From Arenicella xantha (GTDB taxonomy: Bacteria > Pseudomonadota > Gammaproteobacteria > Arenicellales > Arenicellaceae): 64,000 nucleotides of DNA. The stretch lies in assembly GCF_003315245.1 (NCBI RefSeq), contig NZ_QNRT01000004.1, positions 302,305-366,304 on the forward strand, given 5' to 3'. The position numbers and the translations under genes are program-made. Of this stretch, positions 1 to 9,563 are shown piece by piece (the first letter of the stretch is position 1; each line of letters opens with the position of its first letter). The notes under the pieces are model-generated. The model did not search any database and was not told the DNA's origin. It saw only the letters and a program-made list of their open reading frames with translations.

Positions 1-159
1 CGCACATTTATGCCGAATTTGCACTACCGCAAATTTTGGGTTGAAAGTGAGAGCCGTTGGGTTCGATTGCGCGTGTCTTCTAAAGGCATTCGTATTATCG
101 ACAAAAAAGGCATTGATACAGTCTTGAAAGACTTGCGCACTAGTGGCGTAAAGGTATAA
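1..159 (+). CDS. rpmB: 50S ribosomal protein L28, 3' part
   Basis: The frame is open from the first base and ends in TAA. The 52 residues match the C-terminal part of L28, including the segment VIDKKG-like [16 protein letters not shown]28 is a small structural protein of the large ribosomal subunit. The start lies outside the window. rpmG follows 45 bp downstream, the usual rpmB-rpmG pair, so the two are very likely co-transcribed and share the terminator near 390. Confidence 0.96.
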   Translation, partial: RTFMPNLHYRKFWVESESRWVRLRVSSKGIRIIDKKGIDTVLKDLRTSGVKV

Positions 160-204
160 GCACGTCGACACTCGAACCAATATTGGAAAAAGGAGCTAAG
201 TAGC

Positions 205-360
205 ATGAGAGATAAAATTAAGTTGGTGTCCACGGCTAAAACTGGGCATTACTACACGACCACTAAGAACAAGCGTACTATGACTGAAAAAATGGTCATA
301 AAGAAGTATGATCCAGTGGTTCGTAAGCACGTCGAATACAAGGAAGCTAAAATCAAGTAG
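205..360 (+). CDS. rpmG: 50S ribosomal protein L33
   Basis: A 51-residue basic protein beginning [20 protein letters not shown] and ending YKEAKIK, the full length of bacterial L33. The ATG is preceded by an AGGAG ribosome binding site at about 191-195. It is a component of the large ribosomal subunit near the E site. It lacks the paired CxxC zinc motifs, so it is the zinc-independent form. It sits directly after rpmB and before a strong terminator. Confidence 0.97.
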   Translation: MRDKIKLVSTAKTGHYYTTTKNKRTMTEKMVIKKYDPVVRKHVEYKEAKIK

Positions 361-387
361 ATTTACTTGCTTCTCGCAATGCGACGT

Positions 388-416
388 AAAAAGCCAGCTT
401 CTTAGCTGGCTTTTTT
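388..416 (+). terminator. Rho-independent terminator of rpmB-rpmG
   Basis: The inverted repeat AAGCCAGCT / AGCTGGCTT with a short loop is followed by a run of six T. It lies 30 bp after the rpmG stop, before the convergent queG gene. Confidence 0.9.
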
Positions 417-475
417 GTGTCAATTTTAAGCAAGGCTGGTGATCGCTGAAGGCGAGTCTTAGCTGGCCTACGCGG

Positions 476-1606
476 TTATTTGTGCGTGCTAAGTTCTTCC
501 GCTGATGTTGGTAAGTTCGCTGCTTGATGCTGCGTTAATGCCCAGTCGATGTGTTCTTTAACAAGCTCTGTAGCGCTCTCGCGACGTGCTTTAAGTGCCT
601 TAATTGACGCTGCTGTTGGTGAGGCGTTGCCGAGTGCGATCGCTATATTTCTTAACCAGCTTTCATAGCCTATTCGACGAATTGCGGTGCCCTCGGTGTT
701 ACGCAAAAACTGCTCCTCGGTCCATCCGAATAAATCGACTAATTTTTGATCGGTTAACTCAGCTCTGGGTGTGAAATCGGGTTCTTTCGTGGTCTGCGCA
801 AACTTATTCCACGGGCAAACGAATTGACAATCGTCACAACCGTAGATTCGGTTACCCATTTTGGCGCGCAGCTCGGTAGGAATAGCGCCTTTTAATTCGA
901 TGGTTAAGTACGAGATGCATAGCCGAGCGTCAACTTGATAAGGGCCAATGATCGCTTGCGTTGGGCATACATCAATACAGCGTTGGCAGCTTCCGCAATG
1001 ATTGGTGGCCGTTTGGTCGGTAGGTAGCGGTAAGTCAACATAGAGTTCGCCTAAGAAGAACCACGATCCGGTTTTTGAATCAAGCAGGTTGCTGTGTTTG
1101 CCGATCCAGCCTAAACCAGCTTTCTCGGCAATCGCTTTTTCCATAACGGGGGCGCTGTCAGTAAAAACGCGATAGCCGAAATCGCCAATCTTTTCTTGAA
1201 TCCGTTGTGCCAACTTTTTAAGGCGCGCGCGCAGTACCTTGTGGTAATCACGGCCCAGAGCGTAACGCGAGATATAGCCAATGGAGTCTTGCGCGAGCAT
1301 TGTCTCGGCATTCCGAATGTCAGCGGGAGCATAATCCATGCGTACTGAAATCACTCTCCGTGTGCCTTCGACCAACTTGCTTGGTTGTGTGCGTTTTACA
1401 CCATGTTTGTGCATGTAGTCCATTTCGCCATGCATGCCAGCCGCAACCCAGTTTTCTAAGTGTGCTTCATGTTCGCTGAGGTCGGTGTCGGAAATGCCGA
1501 CGGCGTCAAAGCCGAGGTCTAGCCCCCAGTCTTTTATTTGCTTGGCGAGTGCGTTGAGCTGTTCAGTGCTCAAGCTTTCATGTGAATTGCTGGTTGGAGA
1601 TGTCAT
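476..1606 (-). CDS. queG: Epoxyqueuosine reductase QueG
   Basis: QueG reduces epoxyqueuosine to queuosine in the wobble position of GUN-anticodon tRNAs, using cobalamin and two 4Fe-4S clusters. The 376 residues match family length. Two ferredoxin-type cysteine clusters are visible: CGSCQRC...C at about 204-214 and C230 with CDDCQFVC at about 257-264. The conserved FTDSAP segment with the proposed catalytic Asp is near residue 150. It is divergently transcribed from tsaE with about 58 bp between start codons, the order seen at this locus in many gammaproteobacteria. Confidence 0.97.
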   Translation of the reverse strand: MTSPTSNSHESLSTEQLNALAKQIKDWGLDLGFDAVGISDTDLSEHEAHLENWVAAGMHGEMDYMHKHGVKRTQPSKLVEGTRRVISVRMDYAPADIRNAETMLAQDSIGYISRYALGRDYHKVLRARLKKLAQRIQEKIGDFGYRVFTDSAPVMEKAIAEKAGLGWIGKHSNLLDSKTGSWFFLGELYVDLPLPTDQTATNHCGSCQRCIDVCPTQAIIGPYQVDARLCISYLTIELKGAIPTELRAKMGNRIYGCDDCQFVCPWNKFAQTTKEPDFTPRAELTDQKLVDLFGWTEEQFLRNTEGTAIRRIGYESWLRNIAIALGNASPTAASIKALKARRESATELVKEHIDWALTQHQAANLPTSAEELSTHK

Positions 1607-1664
1607 AATTGACGAATTCTAACCTAAGTTGCGTTGTGACGTTCGTGTTGAACGATAATTGATT

Positions 1665-2147
1665 ATGCAATCACTTTTTGAATCCAAAAACCTAGAAAAT
1701 TCTGAAGGCTTGGCTCAATGTCAAAGTCTTGATGATACTGAGGCGGCAGGCCGGGCTATCGCGGCACAGCTTACATTCCCGAGTTGTGTGTATCTGGATG
1801 GCGCGATGGCGGCGGGCAAAACAACCTTAGCTAAATCAATTATCCATGGTTTGGGCTATGTCGGCGACGTTACCAGCCCAACCTATAACTTGGTGCAGGA
1901 ATATCCGGTGCGCGGTGGTACGGTATATCACATGGATTTATATCGACTCGAAGCACCTGAGGAGCTTGAGTTTTTAGCCCTTGATGATTTGTGGGGAGAG
2001 CAAAGTATATTTCTAGTTGAGTGGTCGGAGCGTGGAGTTGGCTGGCTGCCGCCAGCGACGCATCGAGTCGAAATCGAGTTGCCGCTGGATGCGCCGTCGA
2101 CCTATCGCAATATAGTTTTCAAAACGGGTGCTTCGCTCAAGACCTAA
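1665..2147 (+). CDS. tsaE: tRNA threonylcarbamoyladenosine biosynthesis ATPase TsaE
   Basis: TsaE is the ATPase of the TsaBDE complex that makes t6A37 in ANN-decoding tRNAs. The Walker A motif GAMAAGKT is at residues 46-53, and the family segments TSPTYNLVQEY, HMDLYRL and LVEWSERG follow in order. The length of 160 residues is normal. The ATG at 1665 is preferred; an in-frame TTG lies two codons upstream. A gap of about 530 bp separates it from amiB, unusually long for this cluster, where these genes are often nearly contiguous. Confidence 0.96.
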   Translation: MQSLFESKNLENSEGLAQCQSLDDTEAAGRAIAAQLTFPSCVYLDGAMAAGKTTLAKSIIHGLGYVGDVTSPTYNLVQEYPVRGGTVYHMDLYRLEAPEELEFLALDDLWGEQSIFLVEWSERGVGWLPPATHRVEIELPLDAPSTYRNIVFKTGASLKT

Positions 2148-2677
2148 GTAATACGCGGCGACTGAATATATTGCGTTCGAGTGGCAATGTAATCGATTGC
2201 TGTTTTACAAAAGTTTGCAGATTTTTATTTAATTTTGTGCGAACATTCGCGCGTTGCTAGTCCGAATTCGTCTCTTTTGGAGGCCGGTCGGCTTAGTGAC
2301 TTCAAAGATTAATTTCTTTGATTCGGTTTGGTCTCCCAACCAATCCGATGCTACCCCGAGCTGGGTTGACACTCCCATCCCAACCCTTTCGTTGACCCAG
2401 CTCACTTTTAGCTCTAGTCTAATTTGTCTGATGTTCCGAGTCGCCAGCAAGCTTGAGGCCCAGTCTACATTCCTTAATATGATTTCATGCGCGAGCAGTG
2501 CGTAAGTTGTGTGCAGGCGATTGCGCTGAAGGCGCTTACACTGGTCTTGCTTGGGATGTGAAATGACACTCCTGTTATAGTGCTCGATTCTGAGCCCAAA
2601 AGCTGTTGTAATTGAACCATTAAAACAACAATATTTTTTACTCAAGTCGCCAAGACGTGATCGTCAATATCCATCAC
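2148..2677. other. Long intergenic region tsaE-amiB with inverted repeats
   Basis: About 530 bp without a convincing gene. Open frames exist on both strands but their translations look random. Two stem-forming segments are visible. One is a perfect 9-bp pair (GAGCTGGGT at 2358-2366 with ACCCAGCTC at 2395-2403); the other is an imperfect pair around 2325-2350. A promoter for amiB-mutL or a small structured RNA could lie here, but no strong sigma-70 promoter can be pointed to. Confidence 0.4.
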
Positions 2678-4540
2678 ATGCTCCCTGTTACTGTCCGCCA
2701 GTCTATGCGACTGGTGCTGGCTGCGTTGATGGCAATTTGTTTGTGTTTGGCGGTGACCGTTCAGGCCCAGTCTAATGCTAAGAGGCAGGTCAATAATTTA
2801 CGCATTTGGCATGCGCCGGACAAAACCCGTTTGGTATTTGATGTTTCAGAAGATGTGATTCATCAGGTGTTTGATTTAGATTCGCCACACCGCGTGGTTA
2901 TCGATATTCAAAATGCTAATCTGAAAATGGTGTTGCCGAAGCTAGACGCCGCGAATGCGCATATCAGTGCAATTCGTTCGGGGCGACCTCGAGACAATGT
3001 ATTGCGCTTGGTTCTCGATTTAAAAAAGCAGTTGCAGCAAACCAGTTTTGTGCTTACGCCCAACGAGTTGTATGGGTATCGTTTGGTGGTCGACTTAATT
3101 GATCCAGACGCCGCAGTGCTAAGCGACGCTGAGCAATCAAATAGTGGCGCAACAGTGCCGGCTAGTTTAGACCCTAATCAAAGCTCAAGTAGCGACGCGC
3201 CACCAACTACAACGCCAACTATCGACGCGTCGATTCCAGCTACTGAGGCTGTTGAGGCGACCGCTCCGACGCTTGAGCCGGTAATAATGGAAGTGGCACC
3301 AGTTAAAAAACTAGTGGTGGCGATTGACGCTGGACACGGCGGTGAAGACCCTGGTGCGCTTGGTCACCGAGGCAGTCGTGAGAAAGTGATAACACTAGAA
3401 ATTGCTAAGCGCTTGAAGCGTGCGGTGGACTCCGATGGTCGCATGGAGGCGGTGTTAATTCGAACTGGTGACTACTACATTGACCTAAATCAGCGGCGAC
3501 AAATGGCGCGAACCAAAGGTGCTGATTTGTTTGTTTCTATTCATGCCGATGCCTTTGGGCGCAAGTCTGCCAATGGTTTGTCGGTGTTTGCCTTATCTCA
3601 GAGCGGCGCGACTAGCGCCATGGCCAAAGCATTAGCGGCCAAGGAAAACGCATCGGATTTAATTGGTGGGGTTAGTCTAGCCAATAAAGATCAGGTGTTA
3701 GCTCAAGTCCTGGTTGATTTGTCGATGACCAATACCATTAGTGAAAGCGTCAATCTAGGTGGGCGGGTACTCAAAGAATTGAGCAAAGTAGGGCGGTTAC
3801 ACAGCAAACGCGTGGAGCAAGCGGGGTTTGCGGTTTTAAAGTCGCCAGATATGCCATCAATATTGATTGAAACTGGCTTTATTACTAACCCCGACGAGGA
3901 GCGAAATCTTCGTTCATCGCGTTACCAACAGAAAATTGCGGATGCAGTTTATACTGCGATCACTCAGTATTACGAACAAACTCCATATTACAGCGCGGCT
4001 AGCTATGCGGCACCACGCATAAGCAATGGTTCGGCGTCGACTAGCGGTGCTACCGCCTATCATCGTGTTGTTCGAGGTGATAGCTTGTCGGTGATTGCCG
4101 CTCGTTACGGCACCACAATGCGAGAGTTGAAGCGCCTTAACAATATGCGTAGCAACACAGTGATGCTTGGCACTCGCCTAAGAGTTCCTGCACCGGCCGG
4201 TCAGTTAAGCTCGTCAGCTGGTAATGCGGCGAGATCACCAGTTGAACACGTGGTGGTAAACGGCGATTCGCTGTCCAAGATTTCGGCGCAATACAATATT
4301 ACAATCCGCGCGATTAAGTCGCTAAATAACTTAAGTAAGGACACTTTGTATTTGGGGCAGCGTCTAAAATTACCAGCAGGTAGCAATACGCCCCGAGTGC
4401 CCCGAACTCACCGAGTGCGGCGTGGTGATACGCTCTCGGAAATAGCGTTAAAATACGGTTCGACTGAGAAAAAAATAATGCATGCCAATCAAATGCGTAG
4501 TCGAACTGTTATGCTTGGACAGACCTTAAAAATCCCTTAA
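2678..4540 (+). CDS. amiB: N-acetylmuramoyl-L-alanine amidase with AMIN and three LysM domains
   Basis: A periplasmic zinc amidase that cleaves stem peptides from glycan strands at the septum. Order of domains: export signal ending at VQAQ near residue 31, AMIN domain about 40-135, Ser/Thr/Pro-rich linker to about 210, Amidase_3 catalytic domain about 211-430 opening with AIDAGHGGEDPGA (zinc His and Glu), then three LysM repeats of about 43 residues each at the C terminus. E. coli AmiB lacks the LysM tail; Pseudomonas-type homologues have it. The start is uncertain: ATG 2678, ATG 2705 (directly before the hydrophobic segment) or GTG 2657. It lies upstream of mutL as usual. Confidence 0.94.
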   Translation: MLPVTVRQSMRLVLAALMAICLCLAVTVQAQSNAKRQVNNLRIWHAPDKTRLVFDVSEDVIHQVFDLDSPHRVVIDIQNANLKMVLPKLDAANAHISAIRSGRPRDNVLRLVLDLKKQLQQTSFVLTPNELYGYRLVVDLIDPDAAVLSDAEQSNSGATVPASLDPNQSSSSDAPPTTTPTIDASIPATEAVEATAPTLEPVIMEVAPVKKLVVAIDAGHGGEDPGALGHRGSREKVITLEIAKRLKRAVDSDGRMEAVLIRTGDYYIDLNQRRQMARTKGADLFVSIHADAFGRKSANGLSVFALSQSGATSAMAKALAAKENASDLIGGVSLANKDQVLAQVLVDLSMTNTISESVNLGGRVLKELSKVGRLHSKRVEQAGFAVLKSPDMPSILIETGFITNPDEERNLRSSRYQQKIADAVYTAITQYYEQTPYYSAASYAAPRISNGSASTSGATAYHRVVRGDSLSVIAARYGTTMRELKRLNNMRSNTVMLGTRLRVPAPAGQLSSSAGNAARSPVEHVVVNGDSLSKISAQYNITIRAIKSLNNLSKDTLYLGQRLKLPAGSNTPRVPRTHRVRRGDTLSEIALKYGSTEKKIMHANQMRSRTVMLGQTLKIP

Positions 4541-4577
4541 TTTGTTTTGTCGCCACGTTTCGACTAGCTGTAATATT

Positions 4578-6500
4578 ATGCCTGAATCGCTTCACGAGTC
4601 TCATCGAATACAAGCCCTGGACCCGCGTCTGATTAATCAGATTGCGGCCGGCGAAATCATCGAACGCCCGGCGTCGATGCTAAAAGAGCTGGTGGAAAAT
4701 GCACTGGATGCTGGTGCTACGTCGATTGATATTGAGGTCGACAATGCTGGCGTAAAGCGCCTTAAAATTACCGATAATGGCCACGGGATCTTGCGCCAAG
4801 ATTTGGCGATGGCTTTGTCGCGTCATGCAACGAGTAAAATTCATGATTTAGATGACCTCGAGCAGATCGCTACGCTCGGGTTTCGCGGCGAAGCATTGCC
4901 GAGTATCGCGTCGGTAACGCGCATGTCGATTCAGTCTCGCGAGCAAGATGCAGATCAAGCATGGCTGGTGTCGAGTGACGGTAATAATATAACCACCGAC
5001 CCTCAGCCGATTGCTCATCCGGTTGGCACCACCATTGAAACGCGCGACCTATTTTACAATACGCCAGCGCGACGTAAGTTCTTGCGCACCGATACCACCG
5101 AGTTCAAACATTTAGATCAAGTCGTCCGGCGCATGGCCTTGTCGCGCTTCGATGTGGCTTTTAAATTGTCGCACAATGGTCGTGTTGTCATGCATTTGCC
5201 GGCCGTGCCAGCTGATGATCCGCGTCGTTTGAAAATGGTGTGTGGTGACAATGTGCCCGAAAATAGTGTGTATTTTGATGAGCAGCGTGAGGATATGCGC
5301 TTATCTGGGTGGGCTGGCTTGCCTAGCTTCTCTCGCAGCCAAGCGGATATGCAGTACTTCTTTCTCAATGGTCGATTGATCCGCGACAAAACAGTGGTTC
5401 ACGCGATTCGATTGGGTTATCAAGACGTACTGTTTCACGGGCGGCATCCGGTTTATGTGTTGTATCTCGAAATGGATCCAGCGCGCGTTGACGTTAATGT
5501 GCATCCAACCAAGCATGAGGTACGCTTTCGTGAGAGTGGCCAAGTGCATAGCTTTGTGTTTCGTACGTTGCAGGCGGTAATGAGCCGCAGTGCTGGCGAA
5601 GTGGGTAGCTTACAGGTTGATGCAGAGACTGGTGCGGCGGCGCCTAAGCCGCTCAGCGCGAATGAGCTCGCCCCGCAAATAACTCAACAAAACCCATTGC
5701 GTTACCGTGAGTCTGAGCCGTTGACGCCACAGCAGGTTCGAGACCAAATAACGGGTTATCAAACGATTTCGCAGGGCGTGTTTCGAGCTAGTCCGAGCCA
5801 AGGTATGGTTGAGCCGGCTGTGATTTCATCAACTTTGAATGCGATCACTTTGAACGCGACCACTTTGAATGCGACCACTAGTGTTGCTGAGCATGCTAGT
5901 GATGCCGAGTCGGAAATTCCTCCTTTGGGTTATGCGCTAGCGCAGCTCAAGGGTGTGTATATTTTGGCTGAGAATACGCAAGGCCTTATTCTGGTTGATA
6001 TGCACGCGGCTCATGAACGTATTACCTATGAACGACTAAAGTCCGCGGTTGAAGCGGCCGCCGTTAGGCAGCAGCCCTTGCTGGTGCCGGTTACTATTCA
6101 AGTGAGTGATAGTGAGATTCAAGCATGGCAGGAGCAGCGTGAGTTGTTCGACCAGCTAGGCCTTGAAGTTGAGCAGCTTGATACTAAAGTATTGGTTATT
6201 CGCAGTGTGCCGGATATATTGGTCAATGCTGATGTGTCGCAGTTGGTACGCGATGTGTTGTCAGATTTGGTGGCCGACGAGCACAGTAGCCGCATTACCG
6301 ACACCATTCATGAGATATTGTCATCAATGGCTTGTCATGGTTCGGTGCGCGCAAATCGCTTGTTATCGATCGCTGAAATGAATGCACTGCTGCGTGATAT
6401 GGAAGCTACTGAGCGCAGTGGACAGTGTAATCACGGGCGTCCGACCTGGGTGCAAATGTCTTTGTCGCAATTAGATGGTTGGTTCAAGCGTGGCCAGTAA
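4578..6500 (+). CDS. mutL: DNA mismatch repair protein MutL
   Basis: MutL couples MutS mismatch recognition to strand incision. The GHKL ATPase domain has the segment KELVENALDAG with catalytic Glu37, DNGHG near 66-70 and GFRGEAL. The C-terminal domain carries DMHAAHERITYE, fitting the DxHAxxExxxxE endonuclease motif, plus ACHGSVRANR and GQCNHGRPTW. It is therefore probably the endonuclease-type MutL found in species without MutH, unlike E. coli MutL. The ATG at 4578 is chosen because homology begins there. The linker includes three 15-bp tandem repeats. It overlaps miaA by 26 bp. Confidence 0.97.
   Translation: MPESLHESHRIQALDPRLINQIAAGEIIERPASMLKELVENALDAGATSIDIEVDNAGVKRLKITDNGHGILRQDLAMALSRHATSKIHDLDDLEQIATLGFRGEALPSIASVTRMSIQSREQDADQAWLVSSDGNNITTDPQPIAHPVGTTIETRDLFYNTPARRKFLRTDTTEFKHLDQVVRRMALSRFDVAFKLSHNGRVVMHLPAVPADDPRRLKMVCGDNVPENSVYFDEQREDMRLSGWAGLPSFSRSQADMQYFFLNGRLIRDKTVVHAIRLGYQDVLFHGRHPVYVLYLEMDPARVDVNVHPTKHEVRFRESGQVHSFVFRTLQAVMSRSAGEVGSLQVDAETGAAAPKPLSANELAPQITQQNPLRYRESEPLTPQQVRDQITGYQTISQGVFRASPSQGMVEPAVISSTLNAITLNATTLNATTSVAEHASDAESEIPPLGYALAQLKGVYILAENTQGLILVDMHAAHERITYERLKSAVEAAAVRQQPLLVPVTIQVSDSEIQAWQEQRELFDQLGLEVEQLDTKVLVIRSVPDILVNADVSQLVRDVLSDLVADEHSSRITDTIHEILSSMACHGSVRANRLLSIAEMNALLRDMEATERSGQCNHGRPTWVQMSLSQLDGWFKRGQ
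5832..5876 (+). repeat. Three tandem 15-bp repeats inside the mutL linker
   Basis: The unit ACTTTGAATGCGACC occurs three times with one or two differences, encoding a TLNAT-like pentapeptide repeated in the flexible linker between the ATPase and C-terminal domains. Copy-number change would stay in frame. Confidence 0.85.
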
Positions 6501-7461
6501 CGGCCAAGTGAGTGTCGAGCACACTGGCGAGTTGTTGCCAGTGGTGTGTTTAATGGGGCCTACTGCGACCGGTAAAACCGACGCGGCGGCTCAGCTCACT
6601 GAGTCGCTCGACGCGGAAATTATTAGTGTCGATTCGTCGTTGGTGTATCGCGGCATGGACATTGGCACCGCCAAACCCGATGCTGAATTTTTGCGGCGTT
6701 ACCCGCATCACTTAGTCGATATTCGCGACCCCAACGACACTTACTCAGTTGCCGACTTTTACCAAGACTGCACCCGTTTAATCGAGCAGATCACGGCACG
6801 CGGGCGAGTGCCAATTCTGGCTGGTGGCACGATGTTCTACTATAACGCCTTGGAACAAGGGTTGACCGACTTGCCGCAAGCGAATCCTGCTTTGCGGGCC
6901 GAGATCGACTCTCAAGCTAAAGCATTAGGTTGGACGGCGATGCACCAAAAATTGGCGCAGTTAGACTCTGAAAGTGCTGCCCGAATTGACCCTCAAGATA
7001 CGCAGCGTGTGCAGCGAGCGTTGGAAATCGTTATGAGTAGTGGCATGACCGTGCAGGCGCACAATGCCAAGCGCAAACCGGGTATCGCTAATCCGTTGGT
7101 TAAAATTGCATTGGCGTTTTCTGATCGTTCGGTATTGCATGAGCGTATCGCGCTCCGTTTCGATATTATGTTGGAGCAGGGATTGCAGTCTGAGGTCGAA
7201 GCGTTGTTGCAGTCGGGCGTTAATCGAGATACTCCGGCAATGCGCATGATTGGGTATCGACAAATGCTTGAATTTTTAGAAGACGGCCTCACTAAGACAG
7301 TGATGCGTGACAAAGGTGTTGCTGCGACACGCCAGCTGGCTAAGCGACAGCTTACTTGGCTGAGAAATCAACGTAATGTGCTGTGGTGGATGGACTCTGG
7401 TTTAAAAGATAAGCAATTTCAACCGCTTGTCCAACTAGTTCGCTCTATTATTAGGGTTTAG
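6475..7461 (+). CDS. miaA: tRNA dimethylallyltransferase MiaA
   Basis: MiaA transfers the dimethylallyl group to A37 of tRNAs reading UNN codons. The P-loop GPTATGKT lies at residues 28-35, followed by EIISVDSSLVYRGMDIGTAKP, LAGGTMFYYNAL and the C-terminal MIGYRQMLEFLE and TRQLAKRQLTWLR segments typical of the family. The ATG at 6475 lies inside mutL (26-bp overlap), suggesting translational coupling. A GTG at 6490 is an alternative that would shorten a poorly conserved N terminus. Confidence 0.96.
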   Translation: MVGSSVASNGQVSVEHTGELLPVVCLMGPTATGKTDAAAQLTESLDAEIISVDSSLVYRGMDIGTAKPDAEFLRRYPHHLVDIRDPNDTYSVADFYQDCTRLIEQITARGRVPILAGGTMFYYNALEQGLTDLPQANPALRAEIDSQAKALGWTAMHQKLAQLDSESAARIDPQDTQRVQRALEIVMSSGMTVQAHNAKRKPGIANPLVKIALAFSDRSVLHERIALRFDIMLEQGLQSEVEALLQSGVNRDTPAMRMIGYRQMLEFLEDGLTKTVMRDKGVAATRQLAKRQLTWLRNQRNVLWWMDSGLKDKQFQPLVQLVRSIIRV

Positions 7462-7770
7462 TCACCTAATTTGAGCAAATCCTCATTTAAGTAGATTATA
7501 CTTGTCGAGTGATTTGATTCGCGGGGGAGTCCAATTAATTGTGAGTTTTGCTAGGCAGAACTCTAGGTTTGGGCTTTCTTCCTACTAAACTTCCGCGTTC
7601 ACGTTGCTGTACTTACCATGCCCGGTGCTTAAATCGCTGCACAAGGCTTACCCAGGCGTCTAACTTGTTCGATTCTTCTTTAGGGGTCGCGCGAGTCCCA
7701 TATCTGCCGCCGAGTACCCTTTGGCGGTTAGAGAAATGGTCTAATAATTAGTAAAACGAGAATAATAAAA
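7462..7770. other. miaA-hfq intergenic region
   Basis: About 310 bp with no credible gene. hfq often has its own promoters, and this region probably carries them, but no consensus -35/-10 pair stands out. The stretch before hfq is AT-rich and has only a weak ribosome binding site (GAG). Confidence 0.4.
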
Positions 7771-8007
7771 ATGGCACAGAATAAAGGAACAGCGCTTCAA
7801 GATCCCTTCCTTAACGCGCTACGAAAGGAACGAATTCCGGTATCAATCTATTTAGTTAACGGTATCAAATTGCAGGGGCAAGTTGAATCGTTTGATCAAT
7901 TTGTCATTGTGTTACGAAATACTGTGAATCAGATGATTTACAAGCATGCGGTCTCGACCGTGGTGCCGTCTAAAGCGGTACGGATTGAGTTTGATGAGGC
8001 AGAGTAG
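7771..8007 (+). CDS. hfq: RNA chaperone Hfq
   Basis: A 78-residue Sm-like protein that forms hexameric rings and promotes sRNA-mRNA pairing. The Sm1 segment ([22 protein letters not shown]) and the Sm2 signature with [11 protein letters not shown] are intact. The C-terminal tail is very short (RIEFDEAE) compared with E. coli. It lies between miaA and hflX as in other gammaproteobacteria. Confidence 0.98.
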   Translation: MAQNKGTALQDPFLNALRKERIPVSIYLVNGIKLQGQVESFDQFVIVLRNTVNQMIYKHAVSTVVPSKAVRIEFDEAE

Positions 8008-8154
8008 TCGTAACGAGCTTGTATTTAGCTGTTCGCGCCCCAATAAATAGTGTATTGCTAACGCTAACAGCAAACCTGAGTGATCAGGTAGAGACTTAAG
8101 CGATGCGCATTGTTTCGAGTTATTAGTAAAACTCGAGTCATTTGCAAAACCCGA

Positions 8155-8174
8155 GCGCGGTATTAATACCGCGC
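8155..8174. repeat. Perfect 20-bp palindrome between hfq and hflX
   Basis: GCGCGGTATT followed by its exact reverse complement, 40 bp before the hflX start. It has no T-tract directly after it, so it may be an operator, a processing site or a weak terminator rather than a standard terminator. Confidence 0.6.
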
Positions 8175-8214
8175 AAGCCCCATTTTGAACGTCTGTAGGA
8201 CTTTATAATTACCT

Positions 8215-9498
8215 GTGTTTGAACTCGCTGAAGCGAAAGCTAAACCTAATGCGCTGATTTTGTATCAGCGCGACTCGGCTCAAGAAGATAGTGAAATTCT
8301 TGAAGAAATACAATTGCTTGCTGAGTCAGCTGGAGCGGTTGTTATTGATACTATTACGGCTTTTCGTCGCAGTCCTGACCCTTCTACTTATATTGGTAAA
8401 GGCAAAGTTGCTGAAATCAGTGAGCGGATTGAGCCAGAGTCGATCGATTTAGTGATCTTGAATCATTCCGTGAGTCCGATCCAAGAGCGTAACCTTGAAA
8501 AAGAACTTAAGGTGCGAGTACTGGATCGAACTGGGTTGATTTTAGATATCTTTGCGCAGCGCGCCACCAGTCATGAGGGTAAGCTGCAAGTCGAACTGGC
8601 TCAGCTACAACATATTGCCACTCGCCTAGTACGCGGCTGGACTCACTTGGAACGCCAGAAAGGTGGTATTGGCCTACGTGGTCCAGGTGAAACTCAATTG
8701 GAAACCGATCGGCGGCTAATCGGGCATCGAATTAAGGCGCTTAATAAACGTTTAGATACTGTATCGGCTCAGCGCCAATTACGACGCAAGTCACGCGCCA
8801 AAGTACCAGTGCCGACGGTGTCATTAGTGGGTTACACCAACGCTGGCAAGTCTTCGTTATTTAATAGAATTACGGATTCGGATTTATACGTCCAGGACCA
8901 ATTGTTTGCGACATTGGACACCACTATGCGACGGGTCGAGTTGCCTGAGTTTGGTGCGGCTATATTGTCAGACACGGTAGGCTTTATTCGAGACCTGCCG
9001 CACTCATTGGTTGAAGCATTTCATTCAACGCTGGAAGAGGTGAGTAATGCCCATCTTCTATTGCACGTGGTGGATGTGGTTAGTAATCATCGCGAAGAAT
9101 GCATTTCTGAAGTAAATAGCGTGCTGAGCGAGATTGAAGCATCATCGATACCAACAATCATGGTATACAACAAAATTGATTTATCTGGAACCGCCCCCAA
9201 GATCAAGCGAGATCCAGATGGACGAGTAAAAGCCGTCTGGTTGTCTGCCCATACCGGGGCTGGGGTCGATCTTTTATTGACGGCAATCGAAGAATATTTG
9301 TCGGTTCTACATACCCGCTGTCGGGTCACATTTGCTGCAAGTGAAGGTAGACTGCGAGCCGCATTGTACGAAAAACATATCGTCAAACAAGAAGTTGTCG
9401 CAGACGACGGATCGTTTGAGTTAGAGCTTGAACTTTCGCCCGCCGATTTAGGTTGGCTGCGGAAACAGAACAAGATACAAGAAATTGAAACATTGTAG
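8215..9498 (+). CDS. hflX: Ribosome-associated GTPase HflX
   Basis: HflX is a GTPase that splits stalled ribosomes. The HflX N-terminal domain (about 1-195) includes GIGLRGPGETQLETDRR. The G domain begins with the P-loop GYTNAGKSS, then a DTVGFIRDLPH segment and the NKID motif. The length of 427 matches the family. A GTG start at 8215 is used because no ATG lies upstream in frame. It follows hfq after 207 bp and precedes hflK. Confidence 0.96.
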   Translation: MFELAEAKAKPNALILYQRDSAQEDSEILEEIQLLAESAGAVVIDTITAFRRSPDPSTYIGKGKVAEISERIEPESIDLVILNHSVSPIQERNLEKELKVRVLDRTGLILDIFAQRATSHEGKLQVELAQLQHIATRLVRGWTHLERQKGGIGLRGPGETQLETDRRLIGHRIKALNKRLDTVSAQRQLRRKSRAKVPVPTVSLVGYTNAGKSSLFNRITDSDLYVQDQLFATLDTTMRRVELPEFGAAILSDTVGFIRDLPHSLVEAFHSTLEEVSNAHLLLHVVDVVSNHREECISEVNSVLSEIEASSIPTIMVYNKIDLSGTAPKIKRDPDGRVKAVWLSAHTGAGVDLLLTAIEEYLSVLHTRCRVTFAASEGRLRAALYEKHIVKQEVVADDGSFELELELSPADLGWLRKQNKIQEIETL

Positions 9499-9563
9499 TC
9501 ATCGCAATCATCCTATCTTTGATAGAATTATCCGCGTTAACCCGCTTACTGGAGAAATATAAG

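Noticed and set aside
2229..2645. 138-codon minus-strand open frame in the tsaE-amiB gap
   Set aside because: The translation has no recognisable pattern, and it overlaps inverted repeats; it looks like chance.
7548..7751. 67-codon frame before hfq
   Set aside because: Arg/Cys-rich random-looking translation, no ribosome binding site; more likely regulatory DNA.
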